From Bradyrhizobium daqingense (GTDB lineage Bacteria; Pseudomonadota; Alphaproteobacteria; Rhizobiales; Xanthobacteraceae), in contig NZ_CP088014.1 of NCBI RefSeq assembly GCF_021044685.1, forward strand, positions 5,876,001-5,940,000: 64,000 bases of DNA, in the 5' to 3' direction. Under the pieces are notes generated by a model. The model was not told the origin of the DNA. It made no database searches and saw nothing but the letters and a program-made list of their open reading frames with translations. Shown one piece after another: positions 55,329 to 64,000 of this stretch (positions are counted from its first letter, which is position 1; each line of letters starts with the position of its first letter). Both the position numbers and the translations under genes were made by a program.

Positions 55329-56294
55329 ATGTTGTTCGACGCCCTCGCCCCGTCCTCCGCGCTTCAACTGATCGGCTTTGCCGACGTGGACGCATTTCGG
55401 CCGATCGAGACGATGGAAGATGCGAGAAGCATTCCGCTCGACGTTGCGAATTTCGCGGCTGTGCGCGCCGTCGTCTCCCTGCCTGCATGCCGCATCGTCG
55501 TGATGAGGTCGTTCGCGCGCATCCTCGACGCGGCCTATCGGATGCCGGGCGGAATGGTGATCCTGCCGATGGCCGACGACCTACGGGCCAATTTCAAGGG
55601 CGCGGATGTCGATGCCCGCTTCTTCGTTGCCCTCCGCGGCAACGACGAATGTCATTACGTCGAACCCCAGACCAATCATCACGCGATGATCATCCTCTCG
55701 CCCGCCCTGAGAGACCGGGGCTGGTTCGATCGCGGCGACGATTTGCGAGCCAGGGTCGCGAACCGGCCGGCCCTGCTTCACGCGCGTCAATTGCTGCTCG
55801 ACATCCTGCGCACCGCATCGGCGCAGCCGCTCCTGTTCGAGACCACCGAGGTCGCCGCCCATCTCCAGGAAGGCCTGCTGCTCGCGCTCGATGATTTGTT
55901 TCGGATCGATCCCCAATCGGATCGGAGCACCTCCGTCCGCGGCGAGCGATCGATCAAACTCATTCAGCGGATCGACGATTACGTCGCAGCCCATCCGACC
56001 GCTCCTATCTATACGGCCGATCTCGCCAGCGAGTTTGGCGTCTCGATCCGCACGCTCGGCGGTGCCGTGAGCAAGGTGCGCGGCATGAGCCTGCACCAGT
56101 ACATCCGCCTCAAGAGGCTGTGGGCGACCCGCGCCCGTCTGCTCAAGGGCGGCGGCGCCACCGTTGCCACATGCGCCCGCGCCCAGGGCTTCCATCATCT
56201 CGGCGAGTTCGCCGCCGCCTACCGCGCGACCTTCCAGGAGACTCCTTCGGAAACGCTGGCGCGGGGCCGACAGATCCGCCTGCCGACGAGCTGA
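55329..56294 (+). CDS. AraC-family regulator
   Basis: A 321-residue regulator. The C-terminal DNA-binding domain has two helix-turn-helices (IYTADLASEFGVSIRTLGG and ARAQGFHHLGEFAAAYRATF, about 225-310), the second followed by ETPSE in place of the usual EPSxY tail. The N-terminal 200 residues are an AraC-binding-type sensor without recognised ligand. ATG 55329 is preferred; a TTG 24 bases upstream is open. The target is unclear as no catabolic gene adjoins. Confidence 0.85.
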   Translation: MLFDALAPSSALQLIGFADVDAFRPIETMEDARSIPLDVANFAAVRAVVSLPACRIVVMRSFARILDAAYRMPGGMVILPMADDLRANFKGADVDARFFVALRGNDECHYVEPQTNHHAMIILSPALRDRGWFDRGDDLRARVANRPALLHARQLLLDILRTASAQPLLFETTEVAAHLQEGLLLALDDLFRIDPQSDRSTSVRGERSIKLIQRIDDYVAAHPTAPIYTADLASEFGVSIRTLGGAVSKVRGMSLHQYIRLKRLWATRARLLKGGGATVATCARAQGFHHLGEFAAAYRATFQETPSETLARGRQIRLPTS

Positions 56295-56359
56295 CCGCTC
56301 ACGCCCCACGACGAGGACCGCATCGCGGCACGGAACAAATATCGAACATTCCCAACGCG

Positions 56360-56436
56360 TGGCGCGCTCGGAAGGATTCGAACCTCCGACCCTCGGAATC
56401 GAAATCCGATGCTCTATCCAGCTGAGCTACGAGCGC
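56360..56436 (-). tRNA. tRNA-Arg (anticodon TCG)
   Basis: The minus strand folds into a full cloverleaf of 77 nt with encoded CCA. Acceptor GCGCTCG pairs with CGAGCGC, the D arm is GCTC/GAGC, the anticodon stem TCGGA/TCCGA holds loop TTTCGAT with anticodon TCG, and the T arm is GGAGG-TTCGAAT-CCTTC. It reads CGA arginine codons. Confidence 0.95.
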
Positions 56437-56586
56437 CCTGACCCCAGCATTGGGCCACAACCGAGACGCACCGGACGTTGCTGGCAAGCAGCACTCTGGG
56501 TGGCGTTCGGATGGGTTCGAATTAGCAGAGAGGCCGACCAATAAAAAGCCCTCCCCGCCTCGTTTCGAAGCTGGGCGTGGCCGATC

Positions 56587-57114
56587 TTACCAGGTGTTGC
56601 CGAAGAAGCCGAACTGCGGGCGCTGCGCCATCATCATCGGCCGGTCCTGCTGTTGCGGTACCGGATGTGCCCTGGCAACCCTGCGCTTCGGCGGCTGCGC
56701 CTGCGGCGCCGGAGCAGGCTGGGCCTGCGCTTGAACCTGCGGCTTGGTGGCGTCCGCCTTCTTCGTCGCAGCGGCATCGGCCTTCGGGGCCGGCGTGAAC
56801 TGGGCGAACGTCTCGCGCACCCGCGCCTTTGCCGACACCTCGGCGAGAGCTGCCGAGGCGTCATCCGCCGCGGGCGGCTGGGGTGCCACAACAGAAGCAG
56901 TCTTCAGTGCGGGCGCGGCAATCGTCGGCTGGCTGGTATCGAGCACCACGCGCTCAGGCAAATGACGATCGGACCTGATCCGGATCAGCGGCTGGTCGTT
57001 GGCGGCGGTCGCAACGGCTTGCGCCACGGGTGCCGTGGGCAGCATGAAATCCGCCGCGAACAGCAGTGCGAGCAAAGCTCCACCGACGAAGATGAAATAC
57101 CGAAAGATAGGCAT
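56587..57114 (-). CDS. Membrane-anchored Ala/Pro-rich protein
   Basis: A 175-residue protein with an N-terminal membrane segment (YFIFVGGALLALLFAADFML) and a long Ala/Pro/Gln/Lys-rich region that is probably periplasmic and unstructured (QVQAQAQPAPAPQAQPPK). The ordered portion is IRIRSDRHLPERVVLDTS. The C terminus ends PQFGFFGNTW. The composition suggests an envelope-spanning linker. No function can be assigned. Confidence 0.62.
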   Translation of the reverse strand: MPIFRYFIFVGGALLALLFAADFMLPTAPVAQAVATAANDQPLIRIRSDRHLPERVVLDTSQPTIAAPALKTASVVAPQPPAADDASAALAEVSAKARVRETFAQFTPAPKADAAATKKADATKPQVQAQAQPAPAPQAQPPKRRVARAHPVPQQQDRPMMMAQRPQFGFFGNTW

Positions 57115-57274
57115 TGGCCGCGCTCCGCCCCCCGCATCCCCGCGTGGGCCTTTCGCCTTAACAGGCGATACTCTAGTTGGTTCCTGCTCCAGCCATTCGG
57201 TTCAAATGGCAACGCCAAGTTTTTGGCCAAGACCTGTACATGGTAACTTTTCCGCTACCGGAGGATGCAGCGCT

Positions 57275-57847
57275 TCATGCGCGGCGTGCTGCAACCAGCG
57301 AACACTTGGCCTGGTCGGCATTCACGTTGACGAAACCGATGGGGACATGCGCATAGGTCTTGCGGCTCTTCATGCTGACGGAATCCGCCAGCACACGGCT
57401 TCGATCGGTGAGATGGCTGCCGTCGCGTCGCGTAAACGCGCAGACGATCTCGACATCCTTTACGGCATAGTCATTGTCGTTTCGCAGCGTGAACGTCACC
57501 AGCGCCTTCGAGCCGAGGCCGCCGCGGCGCCAGGTCTGCGATGAAATCCTGAGGCGGCCAAGTTCGGCCATTGCAGGCGTTTGAGCCTCGGACACTTGCG
57601 AGATCGCTGCTGCCGGATCGTCCGAGGGAGCCGTCTCGATGGCTGCCTGGTCCGACTTCCCCGGCTCGGCACTATTGCCCTTGGAGAGCGGTAGCAGCAA
57701 CCAGATGCCGCAACCGACAATGATCGCCGCCAGCAGCCAGAGCAGGCCCCGACCAAAGGACACGCTCGCAATCGTCACGGTCCGCGCCAGCCGCTCGCCG
57801 ATCCCGGCGAAACGTCCCAACCCGATCCGGCCAAGCCTCGCGTTCAT
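57275..57847 (-). CDS. Membrane-anchored protein with beta-rich domain
   Basis: A 190-residue protein with one membrane helix (RGLLWLLAAIIVGCGIWLLL) at about 33-53, a Glu/Asp/Ser linker, and a C-terminal beta-sandwich-like domain (ALVTFTLRNDNDYAVKDVEIV, then MKSRKTYAHVPIGFVNVN) resembling FxLYD/DUF-type periplasmic domains. No catalytic residues are evident. It may modulate an envelope complex. Adjacent to another single-pass protein in the same orientation, 160 bp apart. Confidence 0.63.
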   Translation of the reverse strand: MNARLGRIGLGRFAGIGERLARTVTIASVSFGRGLLWLLAAIIVGCGIWLLLPLSKGNSAEPGKSDQAAIETAPSDDPAAAISQVSEAQTPAMAELGRLRISSQTWRRGGLGSKALVTFTLRNDNDYAVKDVEIVCAFTRRDGSHLTDRSRVLADSVSMKSRKTYAHVPIGFVNVNADQAKCSLVAARRA

Positions 57848-58019
57848 GGTTTCATCACCGACGGCGGCCGGAGCACGTCCGGACTCAGGCCACCGTTTAC
57901 CTTAATCCCGATCTCGACCTAAGGTTCCCTTCAGTTGCGAATCGGCAAGGGCTGTGGCGATCACCGGCCGGGATCGTTAACATCCGCCGCAACATCGAAG
58001 ATCGCGTTGGGAGAATGAA

Positions 58020-58406
58020 ATGCCAATCGTCGTCACTTGGGATCACGTCCATCTGCGCAGCCCGGATCCGGAGGCGACGGCGGCCTGGCTGCGGGACATC
58101 CTCGGTGGCGAGATCGTGCATGCGCCGGGACGACTCGACGTGAACCTTGGCGGCGCGAAAATCTTCATCGCGCCGCTCGAGGGCGACAGCGCGGTTAGCC
58201 CGCCGCCTCCGCATCCGCATCAGGGCCTCGACCATTTCGGGCTGACGGTGAAGGACATCGACGCCGTCGCCGCCGAGATCAAGGCCAAGGGCGTCACCTT
58301 CACGCGCGAGCCGACCACGATCAGGCCGGGCGTGCGCATCTGCTTCATCCGCGGCCCCGAAGGTATCTCCATCGAGCTGCTCGAGCGCGACAAAAAATAT
58401 ACCTAA
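58020..58406 (+). CDS. VOC/glyoxalase-fold protein
   Basis: A 128-residue vicinal-oxygen-chelate protein. Two beta-alpha-beta-beta-beta units are seen, with metal-ligand-like His in VTWDHVHLRS and GLDHFGLTV and Glu in GISIELLE. This is the layout of glyoxalase I and related enzymes; the substrate is unknown. It starts with an ATG at 58020 with GGGAGA upstream and is divergent from the beta-sandwich membrane gene. Confidence 0.84.
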   Translation: MPIVVTWDHVHLRSPDPEATAAWLRDILGGEIVHAPGRLDVNLGGAKIFIAPLEGDSAVSPPPPHPHQGLDHFGLTVKDIDAVAAEIKAKGVTFTREPTTIRPGVRICFIRGPEGISIELLERDKKYT

Positions 58407-58659
58407 AGCGGCGCGAGCGGCACCAGGGATCGGCCCTTCGGCCGGAGTGCCATCCGGAGTGCCTTCGTCTTGGGCGAGATTCATGGCATCGGCCTCGCCT
58501 CGTAACGGCCGTCATGACCGCGTCACAGACAACCCGGGACGATCACGGTCGCAGGACTGCCGTCCCGCCAAACTCCCGCGTTGCGCCAGGGGACGTGCTT
58601 TGGCATAAAAGCAAGATCGGCTACGCCATTGGGCGATGGCGGCCGGCCTGTGGGACGTT

Positions 58660-59010
58660 ATGAAAAACGGCCTCTATTCAATTCACGTGAGCCTGCTCGA
58701 TGGGCGAGTCGGCAAGGGCAGCGGCGTGATCCTGTTCCGCGACGGCAAGATTCTTGGCGGCGATGCCTACCTCTATTACACCGGCAGCTACACGGTGAAG
58801 GACAGCAGCTTCAAGGGCGAAGTGCTGGTGCAGCGCCACACCTCGCCACGGGGCGACGACAATCCGCTGTTCGGTGGTCCCGCCCCGGTCGGCATTGGCG
58901 TCAGTGGAACCTTCACGGACACGCGCGGGGAGATGACCGGCACGGCGCTGGTCGGCAAGGCCAGCCAGATCTTCGGCGCGACGCTGCGCAAGATCGCTGA
59001 GGTAGATTGA
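58660..59010 (+). CDS. GrlR-like small regulatory protein
   Basis: A 116-residue beta-barrel protein resembling GrlR, the repressor partner of the type III secretion regulator GrlA in enteropathogens: MKNGLYSIHVSLLDGRVGKG, GVILFRDGKILGGDAYLYYTG, and FTDTRGEMTGTALVGKA. In rhizobia such proteins are short, stand alone and are of unknown role. The start at 58660 is inferred from the family; ATG 58636 is in frame. It converges on the large kinase gene with no gap. Confidence 0.72.
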   Translation: MKNGLYSIHVSLLDGRVGKGSGVILFRDGKILGGDAYLYYTGSYTVKDSSFKGEVLVQRHTSPRGDDNPLFGGPAPVGIGVSGTFTDTRGEMTGTALVGKASQIFGATLRKIAEVD

Positions 59011-61698
59011 TTATTCCGCCGCCTGTTCGAGCGGCGCCACACGCGGCAGGATCATCTGGATGCGCGTGCCGCCGCCCGGCTCGGAATCGAGATCGAGCCG
59101 GCCGCCGAGCCGGTTGGTGACGATGCTGTAGACAATGTGCAGGCCAAGGCCAGTGCCGCCCTGGTCGCGCCGCGTCGTGAAAAACGGATCGAAGGCGCGG
59201 CGACGGACGTCGAGCGACATGCCGCAGCCGTTGTCGGAGAAGATGATCTCGACATTGTCCTTGCCGGACTCGCGGACGTGGATGTCGATGGTCCCCGGCC
59301 GTCCGTCCGGAAAGGCGTGGGCCACCGAATTGAGAAACAGGTTGGTCAGCACCTGACCGTACGGGCCGGGATAGCTGTTCATGGTCAGATCCGGCTGGCA
59401 CTCGACGTTGAGCGTCAGATTGTGCTTGCGCAAGCCCGGCCGCAGACTCATCACCACCTGCTCGGTGAGGTCGCCGAGGTCGAAGCTGCGCTGGTCCGAA
59501 TAGTTGCGGTCGGCCGCAACCTGCTTGAACGACTGAATCAGCTCGGCGGCGCGATTGAGATTGGAGACCAGCTGCGACGACGCATCGCGGCTGGTATTGA
59601 GGAAGTCGTTCAGGGTGGAGCGACGCAGCTCGCCGCGCTCGACCTCGGAAGTGAACATCGCGGTCTTGCGCTCCAGCGCGGAGGCGACCGTGAGGCTGAT
59701 GCCAACGGGATTGTTGACCTCGTGCGCAACGCCGGCGACCAGGCGCCCGAGCGCAGCGAGCTTCTCCGCCTCGATCAGCGAGGCCTGGGTCTCGCGCAGA
59801 TTGCGTAGCGCCGTCTCGGCGGATTCCTTGGCCTTGCGCATCTCCTGCTCGCCGCGCTTGCGCTCGCCGATGTCGAGCGCAACCGTGACGATCCGCTCGA
59901 TCTCGCCTTCGGCGTCGAGCAGCGGCAGCTTGTTGACCAGCCATTGCCGCATGTTGCCGGCGGCGTCCTTGTACTCCTCCTCGTAGAAGCCGAGACCTTT
60001 TCGAAGCTTGAGCACCCGCTTGTCGCTCTCGTCGGACTTGGCTGCGCCGTAGCGCGACATCAGGTCGGCCGTGGTGCGGCCAAGCGCCTCGCCAGGTTCG
60101 ATGCCGAAGATGCCGGCCATGTAGCGGTTCATCAGCACGTAGCGCAGATGACGGTCCTTGACGTTGATGACCGCGGGCACGGTGTCGATGACCTGCTGGA
60201 GCAGGCGCCGGCCTTCGGCGATGGCCTCTTCGGCCCGCTTCTGATCGGTGATGTCGCGCAGCGTGCCCTCGTAGCGGACGATGTTGCCCTGCTCGTCCCG
60301 CACGCCCGTGGCACTGTCGGAGAGCCACAGGATGTCGCCGCTGCGCTGGCGCACCTGATACTCGAACTCGCGCACCATGCCGTCGCGCGCCATCAGCCGC
60401 TGATATTCGGCGCGGGCCTCGGGATGGACGTAGATCGTGTGCGCGATGTCGTTGATGCTGTCGATGAGGTGCTGCGGGCTGTCATAACCCATCATCCGCG
60501 CCAGAGCCGGATTGGCGTTGAGGAGGTCGCCGGCCGGCGTCGTCACGTAGATGCCGTCGACCGATCCTTCGAACAGTTTCCGGTAGCTCTCTTCGGCCAG
60601 GCGCTGCTCGGTGAGCGCCCGCACCGCCGCCTCGCGCGCCGTGTCGGCCTCCTCGAGCGCGCGGCGGAACACTTCGGCCGCCCGCGCGATGTCGCCGATC
60701 TCGTTGCCGAGGTCGGCGGACGGGATCGAGGCGTCCTTCTGACCCGCGGCCAGCGCGCGAATGGAGCGCGCGATCTGGGCGAGCGGACGGACCGTCCTGC
60801 GCACCACGAACAGGGCCGCGCCGATGCCGATCAGCACGCCGACCGTGCCGAGCACGATGCTCTGCCACCGTGCCTCGGTCAGTGTGCGGGCGAAATCGCG
60901 CGACAGCACGTGGCCGCGGCGCGAACTGACCTCGCGCAGCAATTCGGTGACACGGCCGATCAGCCGGCCCTCGGTGCCCAGCACCTCGCGGTCGATGTCG
61001 GCGATCTGCCGCTCGCGAACGGCGACCGCCATGATGGCCTCGGCGTAATCGTTGACGTCCGCCCTCAGCTTGGCATCGGCGATGTCCATCGCACGCAATC
61101 CCTCCGCCGCCTGTTCGGCCGCGGACGGGTTGCGCGCAAGCAGGCCGAGCGCGATTCGGCTCTGCGCCTCGGACAGGCGGGAAGCCAGCTCGCGGTCCGC
61201 CGTGCCGGCGACAGCCGCGTCGAACCGCTCCCGCAGCGGCGGCAGGCCGGCGAGCAGCTGGGCGCGGCGATCGATCAGGGTCGATATCCGCTCCAGGCCG
61301 GTGCGGTAGGTCGAAAGCCGCTCGGTGACCCCGTCGAGCATGTCCTGCTGCTCGGGCGCGAGTTCGATGCGGGTCTTCTTGAGGATGTCGCTCAGCGTCG
61401 AGGCCGCCTCCCCGACCTGCTGGAACTGGATGCCGGCACCGGGATCGGTGACGAAGTCGCGCGCGGCAAGGCGCAGCTCGTTCATGCGGCGGTCGATGTC
61501 TTCGGCGAGGTCACCGACGCTCTGCAACCGCTGCAGCTCGGCGAAGGTCGTGTCGATATGGCGGATCGCGATCACGCTCGCGGTCGAGGTGACGATGATC
61601 ACCGCCAGCACGAGCAGGAAGCTGCCGAAGGTGAGCTGGCCGATGGAGAGCGAGAATGTTCGCTTTTTCTCAGGGGTCGGCGTCGATTCGGCGGACAT
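59011..61698 (-). CDS. Membrane PAS/HAMP sensor histidine kinase
   Basis: An 895-residue kinase. Two membrane helices (about 24-46 and 288-308) enclose a 240-residue helical periplasmic sensor like the four-helix or CHASE3 type. HAMP follows (RRTVRPLAQIARSIRALAAG), then two PAS/PAC modules (about 375-500 and 500-625), a HisKA-type domain with His in LVAGVAHEVNNPVG, and HATPase_c (NLFLNSVAHAF, DNGCGM, GTGLGLH). No receiver is attached. The ATG at 61698 is chosen over an open frame 66 bases upstream that is not conserved-looking. No cognate regulator is adjacent. Confidence 0.88.
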   Translation of the reverse strand: MSAESTPTPEKKRTFSLSIGQLTFGSFLLVLAVIIVTSTASVIAIRHIDTTFAELQRLQSVGDLAEDIDRRMNELRLAARDFVTDPGAGIQFQQVGEAASTLSDILKKTRIELAPEQQDMLDGVTERLSTYRTGLERISTLIDRRAQLLAGLPPLRERFDAAVAGTADRELASRLSEAQSRIALGLLARNPSAAEQAAEGLRAMDIADAKLRADVNDYAEAIMAVAVRERQIADIDREVLGTEGRLIGRVTELLREVSSRRGHVLSRDFARTLTEARWQSIVLGTVGVLIGIGAALFVVRRTVRPLAQIARSIRALAAGQKDASIPSADLGNEIGDIARAAEVFRRALEEADTAREAAVRALTEQRLAEESYRKLFEGSVDGIYVTTPAGDLLNANPALARMMGYDSPQHLIDSINDIAHTIYVHPEARAEYQRLMARDGMVREFEYQVRQRSGDILWLSDSATGVRDEQGNIVRYEGTLRDITDQKRAEEAIAEGRRLLQQVIDTVPAVINVKDRHLRYVLMNRYMAGIFGIEPGEALGRTTADLMSRYGAAKSDESDKRVLKLRKGLGFYEEEYKDAAGNMRQWLVNKLPLLDAEGEIERIVTVALDIGERKRGEQEMRKAKESAETALRNLRETQASLIEAEKLAALGRLVAGVAHEVNNPVGISLTVASALERKTAMFTSEVERGELRRSTLNDFLNTSRDASSQLVSNLNRAAELIQSFKQVAADRNYSDQRSFDLGDLTEQVVMSLRPGLRKHNLTLNVECQPDLTMNSYPGPYGQVLTNLFLNSVAHAFPDGRPGTIDIHVRESGKDNVEIIFSDNGCGMSLDVRRRAFDPFFTTRRDQGGTGLGLHIVYSIVTNRLGGRLDLDSEPGGGTRIQMILPRVAPLEQAAE

Positions 61699-61873
61699 TG
61701 GTGTTTTGGGGGACCGGGCTACGGGAGGCCCAATATACGACGTATTGCACCCCCGGGGGAACATGCCTCGAACCGCCCGACATCGTTAATTGTCGGTGGC
61801 CTGCCGCCATCCGGTTGTCTACCCCATGCATCCGCCCATTCGATGGACGGAAACCAGCGCGTCCGCGGCCGCC

Positions 61874-61897
61874 ATACTTCGTCAAATATCGAAGTAT
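61874..61897. promoter_or_regulatory. Palindrome between NUDIX stop and kinase promoter
   Basis: ATACTTCG (61874-61881) and CGAAGTAT (61890-61897) are perfect 8-bp arms around TCAAATAT. It is one base after the NUDIX stop codon (minus strand) and 176 bp before the kinase start, so it may be a terminator stem or an operator; no T-run supports the first. Confidence 0.4.
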
Positions 61898-61898
61898 C

Positions 61899-62693
61899 CT
61901 AGCCGAGCGCCCCGACCTCGAACACTTCGCCGTCATAGCCGGCCTCGCGGGGAATGCGGAGCTGGCGGCCGGTTTCGGTCTTGGTCATCACCGGCATTAC
62001 CGTGACGATGGAAAGGCTGCGGGCATGCTCCAGCGCCGCGTTCAGGCTGTTCTGCTTGGCGAGCCGGATTAGATTGCGCGTAGTCGGGAACGGCAGCTTG
62101 AAGCGGCCACTCTCGCCGCCCTCCACCGCCTCGCGCGGCGAGATCCAGATCGAATCGGTGGACTCGCGGCCATCATGCGCGCCGAGCTGATCGGGTGGCG
62201 CGGCGGCGAGGAAGAACCAGGTGTCGAAGCGCTTCGGCATGCCCTCCGGCGTGATCCAGTGCGCGTAAGGGAGCAGCGTGTCGAGCGCGAGCTGGAGGCC
62301 GTTGTCATCGAGAATTTTCAGGAAACTGATCTTGTGCTCGTTGAGGGCGACGCGATGCCGGTCCGCGATCTCGCCGGCACGGTTGGCGTCGACCGGCAGG
62401 CCGGTCTCCTTCGACCGCGCCAGCAGGATGCCGCTCTCCTCGAAAGTCTCGCGGATCGCGGCGATCCGAAAGCCGCGATCCAATTCGCTCAAGGCCTCGC
62501 CGCCCGAATAGAGGTCGGTGCGGGCGACGAGCTCCTTGTCGCCGGCATCGACACTGCCGCCGGGAAACACCAGCGCGCCCGAGTTGAACTCGATCTGATG
62601 ATGGCGGACCATCATGAAGACTTCCATTTCCTGTGCACCGTCGCGGAGCAGGAGGATGGTCGAGGCCGGGCGTGATGCTGATGTCTCGGCCAT
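61899..62693 (-). CDS. NUDIX hydrolase
   Basis: A 264-residue NUDIX-family hydrolase of the larger NUDT19-like type. The catalytic box is split by an insertion: GGSVDAGDKE (45-54) then RETFEESGILL (81-91) with the REUxEE core Arg81, Glu82, Glu85 and Glu86. These enzymes cleave diphosphate linkages, often in CoA or nucleotide derivatives. It starts 4 bp after the stop of the DapA-family gene, so the two form an operon. Confidence 0.86.
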   Translation of the reverse strand: MAETSASRPASTILLLRDGAQEMEVFMMVRHHQIEFNSGALVFPGGSVDAGDKELVARTDLYSGGEALSELDRGFRIAAIRETFEESGILLARSKETGLPVDANRAGEIADRHRVALNEHKISFLKILDDNGLQLALDTLLPYAHWITPEGMPKRFDTWFFLAAAPPDQLGAHDGRESTDSIWISPREAVEGGESGRFKLPFPTTRNLIRLAKQNSLNAALEHARSLSIVTVMPVMTKTETGRQLRIPREAGYDGEVFEVGALG

Positions 62694-62697
62694 TCAA

Positions 62698-63651
62698 CTA
62701 ACCTGCGGCGCTGGATTGCGGGCCGAGATTGGCGCGCTTATCGAAACGGGCGACGCGCGACAAGAGATAGTCGACCTCGGCTCTCGCCGCCGCGGTCATC
62801 GTCGCGCCGGGCTTGCGCTGCGCGCTGGAGGCGATGATGCCGCGTTTCTGCAGCACGTATTTGCGCACGGTCAGGCCGACGCCGGGCTGCTGCTCGTAGC
62901 GGATCAGCGGCAAATGCGCGTCGAAGATGTCATGCGCAGCGTCGCGCTTGCCGGCCTTGGAGAGGTTCACGACGTCGATCAGAAGCTCCGGGAAGGCATA
63001 GCCGGTCATGGCGCCGTCGGCACCACGCTCCATCTCGAAGTCCAGGAACGTGCCGCCATTGCCGCACAGGATCGAGAGCGGACGGAGCGAGCCGTCCTTC
63101 TGGAAGCCGCGCAGCGTCGAGATCTTTTCCAGGCCCGGCCAATCCTCGTGCTTGAGCATCACGCAGTTCGGATTGTCCATGACGATCTTGCGGATCACGG
63201 CGGGCGTGAAGATCACCGAGAGCGTCAGCGGATAGTCCTGCAGCACCCAGGGAATGTCGGGCCCGATGGCCTCGGCCGCCTGCTTGAAATAACCAATGAT
63301 CTGGTCGTCGGTGCGAAGCGAGGGCGGCGGCGCGATCATGACGCCGGCGGCGCCTGCGTCCATCGAGGCCTTGGCCAGCGAGCGCATGGTGGCGAAGCCC
63401 GGTGCGGAGACGCCGACGATCACCTGCATCTTCTTGGCGCGCTTGACGTAGCGCACCGCGACCTGCTCGGCTTCGGTGGCATCGAGCTTCGGCGCCTCGC
63501 CGAGGATGCCCAGCACCGTGACGCCGTCGCAGCCGACCTCCTCATAAAAATCGGTCAGGCGGTCGATCGAGCGCTCGTCGATCCGGCCGTCGTCGTGGAA
63601 CGGCGTCGGCGCGATTGCGAAGGTGCCCTTGGCGTCGGCGGTGAGTTTCAT
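62698..63651 (-). CDS. Dihydrodipicolinate synthase-family aldolase
   Basis: A 317-residue class I aldolase of the DapA/NAL family. GILGEA (48-53) is the carboxylate loop, Tyr140 in LQDYPLT the proton donor and Lys167 in CVMLKHED the Schiff-base lysine. The C-terminal part differs from true DapA, so a sugar-acid or keto-acid aldolase or dehydratase is likelier than lysine biosynthesis. It is followed by the NUDIX gene and preceded by a repeat element. Confidence 0.85.
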   Translation of the reverse strand: MKLTADAKGTFAIAPTPFHDDGRIDERSIDRLTDFYEEVGCDGVTVLGILGEAPKLDATEAEQVAVRYVKRAKKMQVIVGVSAPGFATMRSLAKASMDAGAAGVMIAPPPSLRTDDQIIGYFKQAAEAIGPDIPWVLQDYPLTLSVIFTPAVIRKIVMDNPNCVMLKHEDWPGLEKISTLRGFQKDGSLRPLSILCGNGGTFLDFEMERGADGAMTGYAFPELLIDVVNLSKAGKRDAAHDIFDAHLPLIRYEQQPGVGLTVRKYVLQKRGIIASSAQRKPGATMTAAARAEVDYLLSRVARFDKRANLGPQSSAAG

Positions 63652-63670
63652 AAGTGCAACATCCCTTGTT

Positions 63671-63749
63671 CGTCATTCCGGGGCGATGCGCAGCATCGAA
63701 CCCGGAATCTCTAGGTTCCGGGTTCACGCTTCGCGTGCCCCGGAACGAC
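63671..63749. repeat. Palindromic repeat, CATTCCGGG family
   Basis: GTCATTCCGGGGC and GCCCCGGAACGAC form the outer arms, with GATGCGCAGCATC and GAACCCGGAATC/GGTTCCGGGTTC hairpins inside. It fills the gap between DapA-family and SDR genes. Confidence 0.72.
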
Positions 63750-63757
63750 AAATCGAG

Positions 63758-64000
63758 CTAAAACCGCCGCGCCCTCATCTTGATCTGCTCCTCGGAGAAG
63801 AAGATCTCCTTGGCGTGATCGACAATGTCCTGGGCCGTCCAGCCCGAATGCGGCGGTTTCCAGCCTTCCATCTCCATCATCCGCATCTCGCGCACACCGC
63901 GGGGCCCGGACACGCCCAGCACCTTGCCGGTCTGGTCGCCCGACAAATCGCTGACCATGTATAGCACGGCCGGCGCGATGCCGTCCGGCCCGAGCGCCGC
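63758..64000 (-). CDS. SDR-family oxidoreductase, 3' part (start outside window)
   Basis: The C-terminal 80 residues of a short-chain dehydrogenase. The visible segment is DGIAPAVLYMVSDLSGDQTGKVLGVSG, the family end that closes the cofactor pocket, followed by a longer tail (WTAQDIVDHAKEIFFSEEQIK). The tail fits the SDR group fused or related to hydratase-dehydrogenase proteins of fatty-acid or bile-acid degradation. The 5' end lies beyond base 64000 on the minus strand; function cannot be set further. Confidence 0.7.
   Translation of the reverse strand, partial: AALGPDGIAPAVLYMVSDLSGDQTGKVLGVSGPRGVREMRMMEMEGWKPPHSGWTAQDIVDHAKEIFFSEEQIKMRARRF

Noticed and set aside
56295..56586. Genomic-island attachment site at tRNA-Arg
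   Set aside because: No integrase gene and no repeat of the tRNA 3' end is visible in the flanking sequence.
59944..61902. A 650-codon plus-strand frame opposite the large kinase
   Set aside because: Shadow of third-position GC bias; the kinase on the minus strand carries all expected motifs.

Overview
The window is a high-GC alphaproteobacterial chromosome segment, most likely from Bradyrhizobium or a close relative. The evidence is the strong third-position GC bias, which opens long antisense reading frames everywhere, and the gene content. That content includes a 671-residue propionyl-CoA carboxylase alpha subunit, PAS-type hybrid kinases, GrlR-like and DUF892 proteins, and several short Tyr/Pro-rich secreted proteins. 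The intergenic palindromic repeats also look like those of Bradyrhizobiaceae. I see no phage, plasmid, insertion-sequence or CRISPR signature, and there is one tRNA gene, tRNA-Arg(TCG) on the minus strand.

Layout. 0-8.4 kb: the end of lipB, a stand-alone DnaB/KaiC-like ATPase, a tautomerase divergent from a LysR regulator, a GbsR/MarR-DUF4166-epimerase operon, a PAS hybrid kinase, and an acylphosphatase/oxaloacetate decarboxylase pair. 8.5-17.3 kb: PccA, a zinc-ribbon metallopeptidase, a second hybrid kinase, an MFS exporter and an ArsB/NhaD-type permease. 17.3-22.7 kb: a sugar-acid catabolic locus (MFS permease, GntR regulator, enolase-superfamily dehydratase, gluconate-5-dehydrogenase-type SDR, idonate-5-dehydrogenase-type ADH). 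22.7-25.8 kb: a DUF3280-like secreted protein divergent from a NarL-type two-component pair. 25.8-36.8 kb: an aromatic-degradation region (extradiol dioxygenase, IclR, TetR, MhpA-like hydroxylase, FAH hydrolase, ABC and TTT binding proteins). Its right end is decaying: one frameshifted IclR gene, one internally deleted CoA-transferase, one headless ABC binding protein and one truncated gene.

36.9-42.5 kb: ferritin-like DUF892, an ArsR-SRPBCC pair, a beta-lactamase-fold hydrolase, an SDR lacking the usual Tyr/Lys, a GNAT protein and small secreted proteins. 42.5-43.8 kb: a gene-free island of at least three consecutive repeat elements. 43.8-54.9 kb: an alkaline-phosphatase-family enzyme with a possible Pho box, a 1-Cys peroxiredoxin, a chemotaxis receptor, a photolyase, an H1-like protein, an EamA exporter and small proteins, including two with frame disruptions. 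55-64 kb: an AraC regulator, tRNA-Arg, small envelope proteins, VOC and GrlR-like proteins, a large PAS/HAMP kinase, and a NUDIX-DapA-family pair leading to an SDR that runs off the window.

The most informative non-genic signals are well-formed operators: a palindrome over the start codon of the GbsR-like gene, two equal sites 50 bp apart at the ArsR gene, a 22-bp TetR-type site, and a shared IclR-type site in front of both the aromatic operon and its frameshifted regulator. Function calls rest on recognised motifs and context only; no database search was run.
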